This document shows, piece by piece, positions 22,101-33,000 of a stretch of 64,000 bases of DNA. This DNA comes from a virus. Position numbers and translations under genes: made by a program. The notes under the pieces were generated by a model, which was not told the origin of the DNA, searched no databases, and saw only the letters and a program-made list of their open reading frames with translations. The DNA lies in the IMG/VR virus record IMGVR_UViG_3300020198_001494, positions 1 to 64,000 of that record. One strand, given 5' to 3'. Each line of letters opens with the position of its first letter. Position 1 is the stretch's first letter.

Positions 22101-22889
22101 AGTACTAGTACTTCTTTTAGTAGCATGACTATCTGAAAGCGCCCTACCGACAGCACCGGATGTTATATTAACTCTTGAAAAATGTGCTTTAGCTTGTGCG
22201 CTTTTGCCATGAAGAGCAGCCATTACTCCAGATTTTAAATAACCCATGGACTCACTGGCCGATTCGGCAAAAGCGACTGGACCTTCCATTAAAATATCTT
22301 TTGATAATTTTATTGATTCATAAAAGTCGTTATATTTATCTACAGACTTATCTAAATCTATTTCCATTTGAGTAACTTCTGCCATTATTTGGTGGAATTT
22401 TATAACATGCTCCTCCAATACCTCTGGGGAAGATTTTTTTAACATATCATCTTTATACTTAACTATAGTATTCATTGCTTCTTCCATGAGGTTTTTAATA
22501 TTGTCGTGTTTCAGAGAAATATCATAAAATTTACTAGCTGGTACCCCTACCCTTGCTGCTACCTCAAGAAAATTAGTAACTTTATTATTTATTCTTTTTG
22601 CTATAATTGATATATTTTTAGTCACCTGAGGCATCATCTCAACATTTAATGACTCAAATTTAATTGTCCTGAGATCTTTTCTTATACTTTCAATATCCCT
22701 TTCTTGGTTTCTTAGTTGTTTTTCCAGATCTTTAATAGCTGTTGGGTCAAATATAGATACTTTTTTTGAAATACTATTTAAAACATCAGCATGCCTTTTT
22801 CCATCTTTTGAAATACCTAAAAACTTATCTATCTTAGATCCAACAGAATTAGCTATTTTAAGTATTATGTTAATGTCTTTCTTAGACAT
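19176..22889 (-). CDS. tape-measure-like protein, paralogue 1
   Basis: This 1237-residue protein has long N-terminal coiled-coil stretches (to about residue 220), a 'LKSGVMAALHGKSAQAK' segment, and a hydrophobic stretch at about 295-320 (FGVGAFNIIVMIMQAA). A conserved core follows, beginning 'FRDFNKSLLETRGPIGLGI'. The rest is helical. The C-terminus holds a Pro/Gly-rich linker and ends in 'SRSEVESFFSGFVRS'. The same layout recurs in the next three upstream genes. No peptidase or glycosidase domain was found here. It is the last of the four tape-measure-like genes and abuts the tail-tip pair. Which of the four determines tail length cannot be told from sequence; this one may be a true tape measure or a co-packed internal tail protein. 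Confidence 0.65.
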   Translation of the reverse strand: MSKKDINIILKIANSVGSKIDKFLGISKDGKRHADVLNSISKKVSIFDPTAIKDLEKQLRNQERDIESIRKDLRTIKFESLNVEMMPQVTKNISIIAKRINNKVTNFLEVAARVGVPASKFYDISLKHDNIKNLMEEAMNTIVKYKDDMLKKSSPEVLEEHVIKFHQIMAEVTQMEIDLDKSVDKYNDFYESIKLSKDILMEGPVAFAESASESMGYLKSGVMAALHGKSAQAKAHFSRVNITSGAVGRALSDSHATKRSTSTFSEKAKVTYDGAVEIGSTAIAKTLSGVATVFDKMAGLVSFGVGAFNIIVMIMQAASKFRDFNKSLLETRGPIGLGINLDIDTDPEELTKYFEEFYGTMGDSLSKSGTLFDNYFGVPREKMDSVWKSLNDVFLPRLSKSLGGDAPANVMALNRMANLAIGFERHWTMDAADLGQLIATMSENFCWDYEQVASTFGVIDQVLRNSGISSNKFVGALSNIIIGTKGFGQKIVSQTKLLNEAYLMGIFGGEGAQDFVQKVERLFEDDQVGFNAFLITLREDGGSQLKNLIYQRKNELTDSPGDIIQKNQCDVIINAIESNNLNTPLDIKGLFESVKSVLGPNEVLKILLSATDIVSGTSSSMGSTENLLRSRMVHVHNLWGAQAAELIRAYAFGATKLGDKYHVTSREDLSNKLDAYFGVKLPLNKGVDAANKILIDMKDLTAEVEPPLTELANSVQSYIIKITKPLDNISRRLERLLYRNLALQAVKALTGDHGRSPAVDKMGDEKKKRDLWENYVREANSWDRKKKLTKEQLDKLRDILILENSLRFSSDAYSREIVDKHVMKKFNSDLIDTELVGATDDQLLRYFNKSKSKYSKGDLHKFKEAQTLLRMTHRLAKGQFGYEKLEDFKSYMEKIIGSYLSDDGNEQRTYLSKYSIPDLAKMVAGVIATKSRVPQPGEKWDLDKEINAVLYRIAELEKRLGDLVDTNYLDKYKKSKELLSVNIPRVQDASKALQFSRNLAKRLLLISLNENSLTGSPEVFPIALKAFFDAAINSADRIDSATNAALVPKERTAEKEKEKIDFIYKEFINNLKSLFLKKEVLVDIQAMIDSGKINGVKNADELADKVIEFISSDTFKRGFITRVRGIQHDVDEPHLWQRPTETESKTQSVPKLNEESTPTLISPYERRGEPQPGRKMPGGGRGAFLTPKIKEAHEIKSTFITASFGGVVYESDNKDAVSRSEVESFFSGFVRSEGYWS

Positions 22890-22904
22890 GTATTACTTTC
22901 CGTT

Positions 22905-25900
22905 TTAAACGTAATGATCTTTAGATCTGACGTATTTTGAGGACAACCTAGCTAATTCCTCTCTAGTGACGTATCTGCCAGAGTTTTGATCATAAACATA
23001 ACTAAAACCATTTGTTCTAATGTCTAACACTGTTTTTCTATTCTCTGAAGGGTTTATTGGGTTTACTGTTGATCTAGGTATTACTGGCGAAGCTACATTG
23101 GGTCTAGGCACAGGACTAGTAACAATAGGGCCTTTATTTACTTTAAGACCCGATGTATTTGATTGAGGTGGAATTGGATGAGGCGGTACTTTATCATGAC
23201 CGCGTGTTTTTGCTTTAACACCTTTATCCCTACCTGCTGCTACATTTCTAGCATTAATATCTCTAGAAGCTTGCGTAAGAGTACTGAGTATATCACCGAC
23301 ACCCTCTAAAAATACATTATTATGTTTTACACCAACCTTCGCCTTATCCATATCTGATCTAGGAACCATTAGATTTAATTCATAAACAACATCGTGACGT
23401 TCCCAATTACCCGGCTCCCTCATGTTGCCTATAAATTCTGCCATTTTAGCTTCATCTGATATATCTCCCAGATCATTATTTTTTGCATAGGCTAGTAAAA
23501 AGTTCCTAAGCATAACAGCAAAAAGAGGTTTATTATTTCTATATTTTATAGCCAAAACCTCTAGAAGAAGTCTTCTATGATTTGGCATATCATTTAAGTT
23601 TATATCATTATTTCTTACTAGCTCTGATAATCTATTTCTCTCATCTTGAGAGAAATTTGAATTATTAGCTAGCCATTTATTAATGTCCATAAAAACGCTT
23701 CCCAAAGTTATCGAAGCATCAGACACCATCTTTATTCGTTCATTCATATCATAGATATCTTCACCTTCACTATCTTTAAATATACCAGATCCTGGGATAT
23801 TAGCTAAAAATAGTGATCTCATAAACTCTGGTTTACTTAATCTATCCCCATTCCTAATTTTTCCTTTATTTTCTCTGTCAAATTTATCTAATTTTTTTTG
23901 ATAATCTTCAAAAGCTCTATCTATTGATTTCTTTCCCTCCTCTTTAGTTAATCCTAAAAATATAGATGCAGCGTCTGATAAAGTTGCTTCAACATCCTTT
24001 TGAGGAATACCCCAAATATTTGAGGCAGTTTCAGAAAAACCTCCAGCGAATTTTCTAGGATCAGCAAAACGAAATTCTGGTTTAGCTGTTATACGTGCTG
24101 TACCTGGATACTTATTATTTATTTTTTCATACATTTTATCTATAAGCAATAACTTACCAATAGCCTCTTCTTCTGACCAACCTGGCTGTCTTTCACCAGA
24201 TTCAAAAAATTTTTCTTGAGCTTGCATAAACTCTTGTTGAAGTTTAGCAAAATCAAAACGATCTTGTTTTTCTGGATCTTTAACTACATTAACTAAAAAA
24301 CTTTGTATAGTATCAATTATTCTATACATAGACAAATTTATTCCTGAAATCATAGTTTCAAGAAAGTTTTTAAATGCGGTAGCTGGATTATTCACAGATT
24401 CATTAAATTTAGCTGCCTGATCGCGCAAATCTTCTCCAGCCTTCTCAGCCGCTTTTCTTTTAGCGGCTGAGTCAGTGGCATCTTTTTTAGCACCAGCAGC
24501 AGCGTCTTTTGTTTTAGCTAAAGGCGACATATTACCATCTGGATAAGCCATTTTAGCCAAAAATGGTCTTATTACAGCATTAAAACTTCCTTTAAATTTT
24601 AATGCTAATAATCCTACCTCTTCATTATTTTTCCAGGCAGCGTTTTCAAAATCTTCTTTTGTGCGTAGAGGATGTCCTAAAACACCTTCCAAAACCTTTA
24701 GTAATAAAGGCTCTGCTGTGTCTTCGTTCATAAAATACTTCATGGCGGAAGTTTTAACACCTATACCAAAAGGAGTTTTTCCCTGCCCCGATCTAATTAA
24801 AGACAAAGCATTCTCTAGAGCTTTTCTTGTTAGAGTATTTGTTGGTCCCGGATCTAATTTAGCTAATTGTGTTTCAATAATACTTGCAAAATCATTATCA
24901 CTCACAAATGCTGCTGCCATATGTTCAAAATCTTCATCTTGTAATAAATTTTGTAACCCAGATACATATTCTGCTACTTGTTGACCAGACCCAAAAATTT
25001 TACTCTTATACATAGATGATAGGGCTCTAGCTGCTGCACCGGCATTTGTACCAAATCCCCTGTACCCACTAGTAACTTGCCTAAACCCTTCCATAAATCT
25101 TGGACCACTAACCGCAGATTTTTCCATCTCGCCATATAAATTACCGAAAACAACATCCATATCTTCTCTACTTAAGTTATAATCCATACCCCAAGTAGTT
25201 ATTAGTTTAGCTGCCTCATCACTAGACATTCCAAGCATCCTTCCGACTCCAACAGAATAATTTACTAAATCTGTTAAAGCAAAAGCCTCAGCGTTTACTC
25301 CATCTGACTTCTGTGCAAACCTTGGAAGATAAATCCCTTTTAGGGCTTGTTGAACACTATCAAACTCCTCTTGTCCTATGCCATATCTATTTCCTCTTTT
25401 AGAGAATCGATCACTAAGCCAGGTTTTACAATGTCTGTAAAATCCTTGCATCTTACTTTCTATAGAAGCAGCACTAACATCTGCTGATATACTAATACCT
25501 ATACCTGATGCTCCTCTGCCCTCTATTATATTTCTATTAAACTCCTTAATTTTATTTGTACCGTCTATCATAAAAGCTACTACACTTGCCAATCCACCTG
25601 CGAATGCAATAAATGGAGCGGCTGTCATTACTATAGAGGCAAACCCACCAATTGCATTTGCTGCATGAGTAGCAGTTCGCTCAATATCTCTTTTTGCTCC
25701 TCCAAAAAGTCTACCCATCACACCACTAGCGGGTTTTAGCTCTTCTTGGCGTTTTTTACTAGCCCTAGACATGCCTTTAGCTGTAACTTGAATTCTTTCC
25801 ATTTTTTTACGGGTATCAGATAGGTTACCTCTAAAAGCATCCACTATTCCAGATTTCAGATCAGTAAAAGCCTCTCCAGTGCCTTCAGTAAATCCTTTAG

Positions 25901-26504
25901 CCCCCTTTTTCATTATTTCTGTAGCTTTATCAATAACAGCAGCCTCTATAGAAGCTTTCTTTGTCATCCTACTAAATTTTAGAATTAACTGACTTAAGCT
26001 GCTTTCCTGGTTCCTTAGTGTATCTAATAACTCTGATGCTTTAGCTGGATCGTCTTCACTAAGAAACTTATTTCTTGTTTCTGCTGTTTTATTTAAAAAG
26101 TCCTTTATATGCATCTGTAAATCTAACACTGGTTTTATATTACCGGAACCTACATTTACAGCTACTTTTACATAGTCAGCTACTCTTTTATCAACAAACC
26201 TTCTAGCCTCATCTGCCTCTTCCCCCGCTCTTGGAAATAATTCTATTCCACCAATACTTTCTGCTAACTGCTCTGCTTCACTTTTTAACCTTCTATGCTC
26301 TCTTTCTACTTCCTGTAAACTGTCTATAACACCTTTAAGTTCATCAGTATCTATTGGGGATCCCTTACCCAGGGCGTTAGATAACAATTCGTTTCTTCGT
26401 CTATTCTCCGATAAAGCATCTTTTATATTATCTATATAACTTTTAACACTACTAGCAATGTTAACAGCTATATTAGCATTTTTATTATATCTTTTTTTAG
26501 CCAT
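22905..26504 (-). CDS. tape-measure-like protein, paralogue 2
   Basis: I place the start at ATG 26504 (MAKKRYNKN, 1199 residues), not at an upstream TTG 26528, because it forms an ATGGCTAA overlap with the preceding gene's stop. It is laid out like paralogue 1: coiled-coil N-terminus, 'LKSGIVDAFRGNLSD', a hydrophobic segment at about 285-315 (PFIAFAGGLASVVAFMI), then 'IKEFNRNIIEGRGASGIGI'. Further matches include 'LPRF...' and 'RGFG'. The C-terminus has a Pro-rich linker and ends with 'VTREELARLSSKYVRS', like the end of paralogue 1. No enzyme domain was recognised. It is probably an extended helical protein inside the tail tube. Paralogues 1 and 2 resemble each other more than they resemble 3 and 4. 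Confidence 0.65.
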   Translation of the reverse strand: MAKKRYNKNANIAVNIASSVKSYIDNIKDALSENRRRNELLSNALGKGSPIDTDELKGVIDSLQEVEREHRRLKSEAEQLAESIGGIELFPRAGEEADEARRFVDKRVADYVKVAVNVGSGNIKPVLDLQMHIKDFLNKTAETRNKFLSEDDPAKASELLDTLRNQESSLSQLILKFSRMTKKASIEAAVIDKATEIMKKGAKGFTEGTGEAFTDLKSGIVDAFRGNLSDTRKKMERIQVTAKGMSRASKKRQEELKPASGVMGRLFGGAKRDIERTATHAANAIGGFASIVMTAAPFIAFAGGLASVVAFMIDGTNKIKEFNRNIIEGRGASGIGISISADVSAASIESKMQGFYRHCKTWLSDRFSKRGNRYGIGQEEFDSVQQALKGIYLPRFAQKSDGVNAEAFALTDLVNYSVGVGRMLGMSSDEAAKLITTWGMDYNLSREDMDVVFGNLYGEMEKSAVSGPRFMEGFRQVTSGYRGFGTNAGAAARALSSMYKSKIFGSGQQVAEYVSGLQNLLQDEDFEHMAAAFVSDNDFASIIETQLAKLDPGPTNTLTRKALENALSLIRSGQGKTPFGIGVKTSAMKYFMNEDTAEPLLLKVLEGVLGHPLRTKEDFENAAWKNNEEVGLLALKFKGSFNAVIRPFLAKMAYPDGNMSPLAKTKDAAAGAKKDATDSAAKRKAAEKAGEDLRDQAAKFNESVNNPATAFKNFLETMISGINLSMYRIIDTIQSFLVNVVKDPEKQDRFDFAKLQQEFMQAQEKFFESGERQPGWSEEEAIGKLLLIDKMYEKINNKYPGTARITAKPEFRFADPRKFAGGFSETASNIWGIPQKDVEATLSDAASIFLGLTKEEGKKSIDRAFEDYQKKLDKFDRENKGKIRNGDRLSKPEFMRSLFLANIPGSGIFKDSEGEDIYDMNERIKMVSDASITLGSVFMDINKWLANNSNFSQDERNRLSELVRNNDINLNDMPNHRRLLLEVLAIKYRNNKPLFAVMLRNFLLAYAKNNDLGDISDEAKMAEFIGNMREPGNWERHDVVYELNLMVPRSDMDKAKVGVKHNNVFLEGVGDILSTLTQASRDINARNVAAGRDKGVKAKTRGHDKVPPHPIPPQSNTSGLKVNKGPIVTSPVPRPNVASPVIPRSTVNPINPSENRKTVLDIRTNGFSYVYDQNSGRYVTREELARLSSKYVRSKDHYV

Positions 26505-29500
26505 TATTTTTAATATACCTACTAACAATACTATCCCATAAACTTAATAAATCTACTTCATCTGATACTTTAATATAATGTTCTTCATATGAGGTTTTTA
26601 CTGATTTGTCAACTGGTTGTATATTATCATTATTTTGCTGATTACCTAAGATAACTATTGCTTTATCTATACTCCTATCCACATTATTAACATTTTTTAC
26701 CTCATAATCTACTTTAACTAACTCAAGAGGAATTGGTGGGGGTAACACGCTAGGTTTTGAAGATATCTCAGTTTTAGACACACTATTAAGAGACTGTTTA
26801 CCTGATGGTGGTGGGGGCCATGGAGCAAAGGCGGGGGATCCTTTTGTGTCTCGGTAACCTGGCCTCCATCTATCATCTTTTTTATTACGGATCTTTACTG
26901 TATTATTAGGTAATTTACTATCTTTAGGTTTTGAGGAAGCAGAATTCCTAACTTGAGATCTAACATTTTTTCCAACTCTATCTCCAACCCTTTTACCAGC
27001 CCTGCGACCTTCTGCTTTTCCCTCTGAAGCTGCTCTAGTTTTAGTAGTTCCTGCTTTATCTTCCGGTTTTTTAGATCCTGAAGATAACTCTGGTAATGCA
27101 CTTTTACGCCCTACATCAAACTCATAAAGGCCATAAGACTCTATTGCTCCTGTAAGTTTTCTCTTATACCCAATAGATGGTTTTCCGTCAATTAACATAC
27201 CCGGAACATCCTCTGCATAAGTACCCTCTAATCCTGATGCCCAACCAACATAGTCTTTACCCATTAATCCACTATATATTTTCTTAAGTAGTACTTTTGT
27301 ATGATCTCTGATAGAATCCTCTAAACTATCATAAACTCTGTAAACAGAACCTTCCATGGTTATTGTGTTACCCGTCCAACCACTTCCCGCCTTTACGCCA
27401 AAATAATTATTACCTTTGGTAGCTAATTCTGATGAACCTAAACCACTCTCTAATGCCCATTGTCCTACGGTGATAGAAGTAGGTATACCTGTTTCTCTCT
27501 CCTCTTTTTGAGCCATTGCTATTACTTTACGCAACATATCTGATTGTTGTTTTGACAAACGTGATGACCATACTTTCTGTTGCTCCGGTTTTGGTGGATT
27601 TATTTTAGAAAAATCTACTCCACTGGTATCTATATTAGAACCAATTTGAGGGGTACCTGAAGAAACAATAGGATCTATAGAACCAGGAGCGAGCCACCCC
27701 CACTCTAATACTCTTCTTAGACCATAAAAAAAACTATCAAATAAAGTAAGCATGTAATAACCTTTTGTTCTTAATAATATACTCCAAAATTTACCTAAAT
27801 TTTCTGTTACACTTGCTAGAACCTCAGCCATCTTTTTGTACTGATGTATATAGAGATTTACCACAGTCTCATGAGTTGCTTCATCTGAATCTCTTTTCTT
27901 TTTTACTCTATCACTAGAATCAGATTTTAATTTTATATCTGACGATACTACACCGTAATGTTTTGACAAAAATATCTTAAGATCTTCATCTGTATAGTCA
28001 AGCTCTTTCTTAGCTATTTCTACTGCCGCTAATATAGGCATGCCACCCCTCTTATTTACACCGCCTAAATTATTATCCATAAATGACTGAATTACCATAG
28101 GTTTTATTGTTTCGCTATATATGGAAGGGGCCGCCCATGCCACAAAATTCATTATCCCATTTAAATCTGGCATAGATCCTTTATGCCCGGCGAGAGCTTT
28201 CTGTAATGACTCATGCAGTCCTAATTGAGATTCTAATGACTTCTTTTCTTTATCGTCAGAAACACCAGTAAGTTTTTCTCTTAGTTTATTTATAGCAACA
28301 GGTAAAGCACCGCTAACGCTTTCCAAAGCAATTTTTGCCTTATCATCACCTAATACCATAAGATCCTTGGTCACACTTTGTATATCAAGAGATTTAGCAT
28401 GTGAAATTGACTGCTCCACCCAAGAAAACATTTGCTCCATCGTAACATTTTCTTGTTTAGATAAATCTAATACTTGTTTTTTAACTAACCTTGAAGAAGA
28501 CCCAAACATACTATATCTACTACTCAAATCAAGTATTCTACTGGTGAATTCAGCAGAATTTATTTCTCCCTCTTCAGCACCAGAAATTAAATCTACGAAT
28601 ACTTTCTCTGCCTCCTTTACTGACATACCTGTTGCAGATATTAAATTACCAAATTTGTCTGTAGCCTCACCAAAACTCTCACCGGAAACTCTTGCTACAG
28701 CAGCAAAAATTTCAAACGCTTCCTCAAAATTAGGTAATGTATCTCCTAGTATTTCTTTAGTACCAACCATACCAGCAAGATTACCTAAACTGACGCCTCC
28801 TTTAGCTAAAGATTTTATCATTTCAGCAAAGTCATCGGGGTCAATCTGCATCTTAGTATTTCCAGAAAAAATTACGTCTAATTTACTAAACATATTATGT
28901 ATTTTTTCTGGAGTGTCATTCTTTATATCTAACATAAAAGATAAACTATGAGCGCCAGATACTTCTAGTAATTTTTTATTAAAATCATACTGTTTTTCTT
29001 TCCACTTTATTATTTGTTCTATAACTTGCGCTAGTACAACTAAAATTTTTGCTGTAGCTGGCAAAGCTCTGAAAACAGCACCAATAGCTCCACCAATTTT
29101 TTTAGACAACCAAGAAAAAAGTTTAGACATACTACTTATATATAAATTACTATGTTTTTCTCCAGACTCAACTAAATTTTTTGCTTTATTAAAAACAGAT
29201 CCTATTATATCTGAAGCACCCTCCCGATCTGCCTGAGCCCTTCTTTCTTTTAGTTTTTTAACAAAATCAGTGCCATATTCTAAAGCACCTGATATAATTC
29301 TAGAAAAACCTTGGGCTTTACTTGATTTGCTATAACTAATTACTTCATCAACCATATTCCTACCTCTACCGATAAATCCAACAGTAGTTTCTGTAATTGA
29401 GTCATCTGCTTCAGCATTAAATCTATGAAATGCTTTTTCTACTATATCAATTTCATCGCTAAATTTCTCTGTTTCAACATAAAATTTATCTGCTTTAGCT

Positions 29501-30036
29501 TGCATATCATTATTTAATGCAGTTAATCTAGTTATTGCCTCCTTTTCCGTAATAGTACCTTTCTTAAAATCATCAACTATAGAATCAGATAATGATCTGG
29601 CATTATTCAAATGTATTTTTGCTGATTTTAATAAAGGAAATACCTTACTAAGTGACTTAGTTCTTACTACCACTAAATTAGTTAATTTACCAGCAACCTC
29701 ACCAATACCTGTTATTGCTTCATCAACTGAATTATAATAACTATCTATAATCGGATTTCCGGTAGATATTCTTTTTGTATAAGATCTCTTAGCTTCTCTA
29801 AAATCTTCTAAAACACCAAATAATTTATCTAGTATTTGATCTGCTGCTTCACCGTCTACACCATAAACTTTTAATTTTTTCTCAAACTCATTTCTGCTAT
29901 TTTTTATATAATCATTTACAGTATCAGTTAATTCACTAATTTCATCTAAAAACTCGTCTACACCTGTAGGTAACGTACCTGATGTTTTTAACTCTACCTC
30001 AAATTCATGTAATTTATCTTGGAGATTAAATTTCAT
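26497..30036 (-). CDS. tape-measure-like protein, paralogue 3, with GH73-type glucosaminidase domain
   Basis: This 1179-residue protein has a coiled-coil N-terminus, a hydrophobic stretch at about 315-345 (ALPATAKILVVLAQVI) and the family core 'YDFNKKLLEVSGAHSLSF', followed by 'EMIKSLAKGGVSL', which also occurs in paralogue 4. At about residues 825-975 lies a FlgJ/GH73-type N-acetylglucosaminidase domain: 'TVGQWALESGLGSSELA' with the expected catalytic Glu, then 'GNNYFGVKAGSGWTGN' and 'YRVYDSLEDSIRDHTKVL'. It should cleave the peptidoglycan glycan strand during DNA injection. After it comes a basic Arg/Lys/Gly-rich stretch, a Pro-rich linker and a short helical tail. Tape measures with embedded lysins are known in several phages. 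Its stop overlaps the next ATG. Confidence 0.8.
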   Translation of the reverse strand: MKFNLQDKLHEFEVELKTSGTLPTGVDEFLDEISELTDTVNDYIKNSRNEFEKKLKVYGVDGEAADQILDKLFGVLEDFREAKRSYTKRISTGNPIIDSYYNSVDEAITGIGEVAGKLTNLVVVRTKSLSKVFPLLKSAKIHLNNARSLSDSIVDDFKKGTITEKEAITRLTALNNDMQAKADKFYVETEKFSDEIDIVEKAFHRFNAEADDSITETTVGFIGRGRNMVDEVISYSKSSKAQGFSRIISGALEYGTDFVKKLKERRAQADREGASDIIGSVFNKAKNLVESGEKHSNLYISSMSKLFSWLSKKIGGAIGAVFRALPATAKILVVLAQVIEQIIKWKEKQYDFNKKLLEVSGAHSLSFMLDIKNDTPEKIHNMFSKLDVIFSGNTKMQIDPDDFAEMIKSLAKGGVSLGNLAGMVGTKEILGDTLPNFEEAFEIFAAVARVSGESFGEATDKFGNLISATGMSVKEAEKVFVDLISGAEEGEINSAEFTSRILDLSSRYSMFGSSSRLVKKQVLDLSKQENVTMEQMFSWVEQSISHAKSLDIQSVTKDLMVLGDDKAKIALESVSGALPVAINKLREKLTGVSDDKEKKSLESQLGLHESLQKALAGHKGSMPDLNGIMNFVAWAAPSIYSETIKPMVIQSFMDNNLGGVNKRGGMPILAAVEIAKKELDYTDEDLKIFLSKHYGVVSSDIKLKSDSSDRVKKKRDSDEATHETVVNLYIHQYKKMAEVLASVTENLGKFWSILLRTKGYYMLTLFDSFFYGLRRVLEWGWLAPGSIDPIVSSGTPQIGSNIDTSGVDFSKINPPKPEQQKVWSSRLSKQQSDMLRKVIAMAQKEERETGIPTSITVGQWALESGLGSSELATKGNNYFGVKAGSGWTGNTITMEGSVYRVYDSLEDSIRDHTKVLLKKIYSGLMGKDYVGWASGLEGTYAEDVPGMLIDGKPSIGYKRKLTGAIESYGLYEFDVGRKSALPELSSGSKKPEDKAGTTKTRAASEGKAEGRRAGKRVGDRVGKNVRSQVRNSASSKPKDSKLPNNTVKIRNKKDDRWRPGYRDTKGSPAFAPWPPPPSGKQSLNSVSKTEISSKPSVLPPPIPLELVKVDYEVKNVNNVDRSIDKAIVILGNQQNNDNIQPVDKSVKTSYEEHYIKVSDEVDLLSLWDSIVSRYIKNNG

Positions 30037-30050
30037 TTATATTTTTCTAC

Positions 30051-33000
30051 CTACTGACTAATATGACTAGGTTTACTTTTTGGAGCATGTATTACTTTCT
30101 TAGAAGTATCTGGTTGCCACCTTGGAAAATTCCTCTTCCAAAAAGAGGCACCTTCATTCGGCATTTGAAAATGTGGAGCATCATGCATTGTTGTCCAGTC
30201 GCCGCCGTAATTTTTGTGTGCTCCCCATTCTAACTTATGTTTATGTGCTAAATCCACAATCTTTTTCATAGCAGGATTTTCTGTAATACTAAACAACCTA
30301 CCCATCTTCTTTCTATCACTTTCCACAGAGAATGTCCAACCAGGGGGCCTTATATCTATAGCTCTACCATAATTATGACCACTTTCCCAGGCTCCTGCTT
30401 TAGATACACCTGGAGCTTTTATAGCTTTGCTCCTCTCAGGAGATCTCCACGTCTCAAAAATTATGGGCATTACCCCCTCTTTTCTGCAATCTGACAACCA
30501 AGCATCAACTCTAGACTTAAAATCAGGGTGTAAATGATTTAATGATGTATCTCTTGAATTCGTGTTCTCTCTAAACTTAGATAAATCATCTATTTTAGAT
30601 GTCTCTACTCTATACTCCCCATTTTTACTATCATAAACGATATCAGCATCACCAGAAGCATTACCGTAAAGGTGTCGCAATAACGGACCCCTATCATACC
30701 CGGCATCAGACACTACATCTGATATTGAAGAGGCATACATATTTTGATACCTGGCCATGAGAGTGGTCGCCAGAGACTTAACAGCCTCTGATCCTGTTTG
30801 GCCTTCCACATCTAAATTATAAACAACACTAGCTACCTCAGTTACTGGATTATTATTTGCACTCTGCCACTCTTGATAATGTAAATCTAAATTTTCTTCA
30901 CCAGCATAATGTAATTCTGGACCCTCTACTAAAGTATAGCCCACCCTAGGTAACACATTGGCGTAAATACTCTCTTTTCTAACTACTTCTTGAGAGCTAG
31001 ATAATGATGATGTATTAAATTGGCCTAAATCTAAGTTTAATTGATCTTGTCTAAGCCCAGTAGGAACTTTTATTTCACCAGTTTTTTTATCAACATAATC
31101 TTTTAACGTATCTATTATTCTATTTAAATTACCACCTACTTTTGATTGTATTTTTGGATCTTTTATGCCTTGTGTGGTAACTAACTCTTTCCATATTAAA
31201 TCTTTTTTTACTTGTATTGAATTATAAAAATCAAAATTACTATATTTCTTAAATACTTTCTTCAGATTCCCTGGCAATTTTTCATAAATAGTTTTATATA
31301 TTTTAGAATTTATTTTTCCTAAAATTTCTTTTGTAATCTCTTTTCCTACACCGCTAGCTTTAGTAACTGAAGCCAATTTTTCAGGCGTCATACCTTTTTT
31401 TCTACTATTTAAAAATGGATGAAGAAGAAAAGATCCAGGATCTACTAAAATGCTTCCCCCTGCACGAGTCCCTTGTCCTGGTTTATGCAAACGAATACCC
31501 ATGTGGATATGTGTCGGTCCTATTGACTTTCCACCAACTATCCAGGGATCAACCCAAGCGAGTACCTGACCTGCTTCTATCCTACCCCCTGTTTTAAGAT
31601 TAGCTGGAAATTTCGGACCTAAGTGAGTTATATATATCTCAAATTGCCTACCAGCAGAATCTGGATCAGTTACATAAGTAATACTAGCGCCGTAAGGATT
31701 AACTCCACCCTTAGGTTTAAAAGGGGACCAAGAACTTATTTTTATAATTTTACCCCCTCTTATTGCTAAAACTGGAGAACCGGTTGGTGCCCCTATATCC
31801 TGACCAGGATTACCCCAAAAAGACCCAGGACCGTGACCTCCCCTTTTTTTATGATCTTCCGGACCACCAATATTTTTAATATCCCTTACCTCATTAGAAA
31901 ATGGAAAAACATAATCACCTATATGAACTATTGAATCCGGAGTTACTGATACTGGACCAGTAACAACCCCAACATTACTACTACCACCACTAAAACCAAG
32001 TTTAGCTAACTTTTCTAACCAATCTACTATTGCATCAACACCAACAGCTAAAGCACTATCTTTTGCAATCCATCCTACTAATGTATTAACGAAATATTCT
32101 AGCCCTATTTTAAGTACTTCAGTAAAATCTTTGGTTCCAGACAGTATTCTGGCACCCATAAAGTCGTGTATTTCAGAAAATTTTACTGTAAGAGACTCTA
32201 AACCTTTTTGGTCTTTCTTTAAAAGATCTGCTAAGGAATCTGCATTTTTTGAACCATCCACATTATCTTTAGACTCTGAAAATTTCTCTGCTACAATAAG
32301 TTTTATATAAGCAGGATCCTTACCGTACATCTTTACAACATCTCCTAATCTAGCAACAAGTTCAGCGCGGTTATTTGGAATTTTACCAAACTTTTCTTTA
32401 ACTAAATCTAATAGCTGTTTTTTATCTCTTTCTATAAGAGGTGATATAACAAATTTCTGTGCTGTATACAACATACTAGCAATTTCATCCATATTATTAA
32501 CATCAACGTTCCCGAAAATTTTAAGGAAATGCTTAAGATTACTTATCTCAGTTTCCGCCATTATTATCTTTTCTGTATCATGAGATTTTCTATAATGGCC
32601 AATAGAACTTTCTACCTCTTTTATTTTTGCATGAACTGAAGAAACTATACTATCTACTAGTGCTTGATTATCACCATTGGAAGCTAACAAGCTATCTCTT
32701 AGTAACTCTAACGGATCCTTATCTGTTTTTCTTTCTATCAAATCACCCATTAATTTATTGGCTTGTTCCCAGCCAAATACCCCAGTTCTTACTGCTTTTA
32801 ATAACAGGTGCCCTACTTGAGTAGATTTATTATTAAATAGATTTAGTCTATTTGATATATTAGTAACAGCTTTTAAAAAATCTGAAGGATTAACATCTGC
32901 TAATTCTGACATATTGTATATAGTAACTAAATCATCATTTATAGAATCAAAAGACTGACCAAATCCACTTACCCAATTACCCACATGTTGAGCTAATTCT

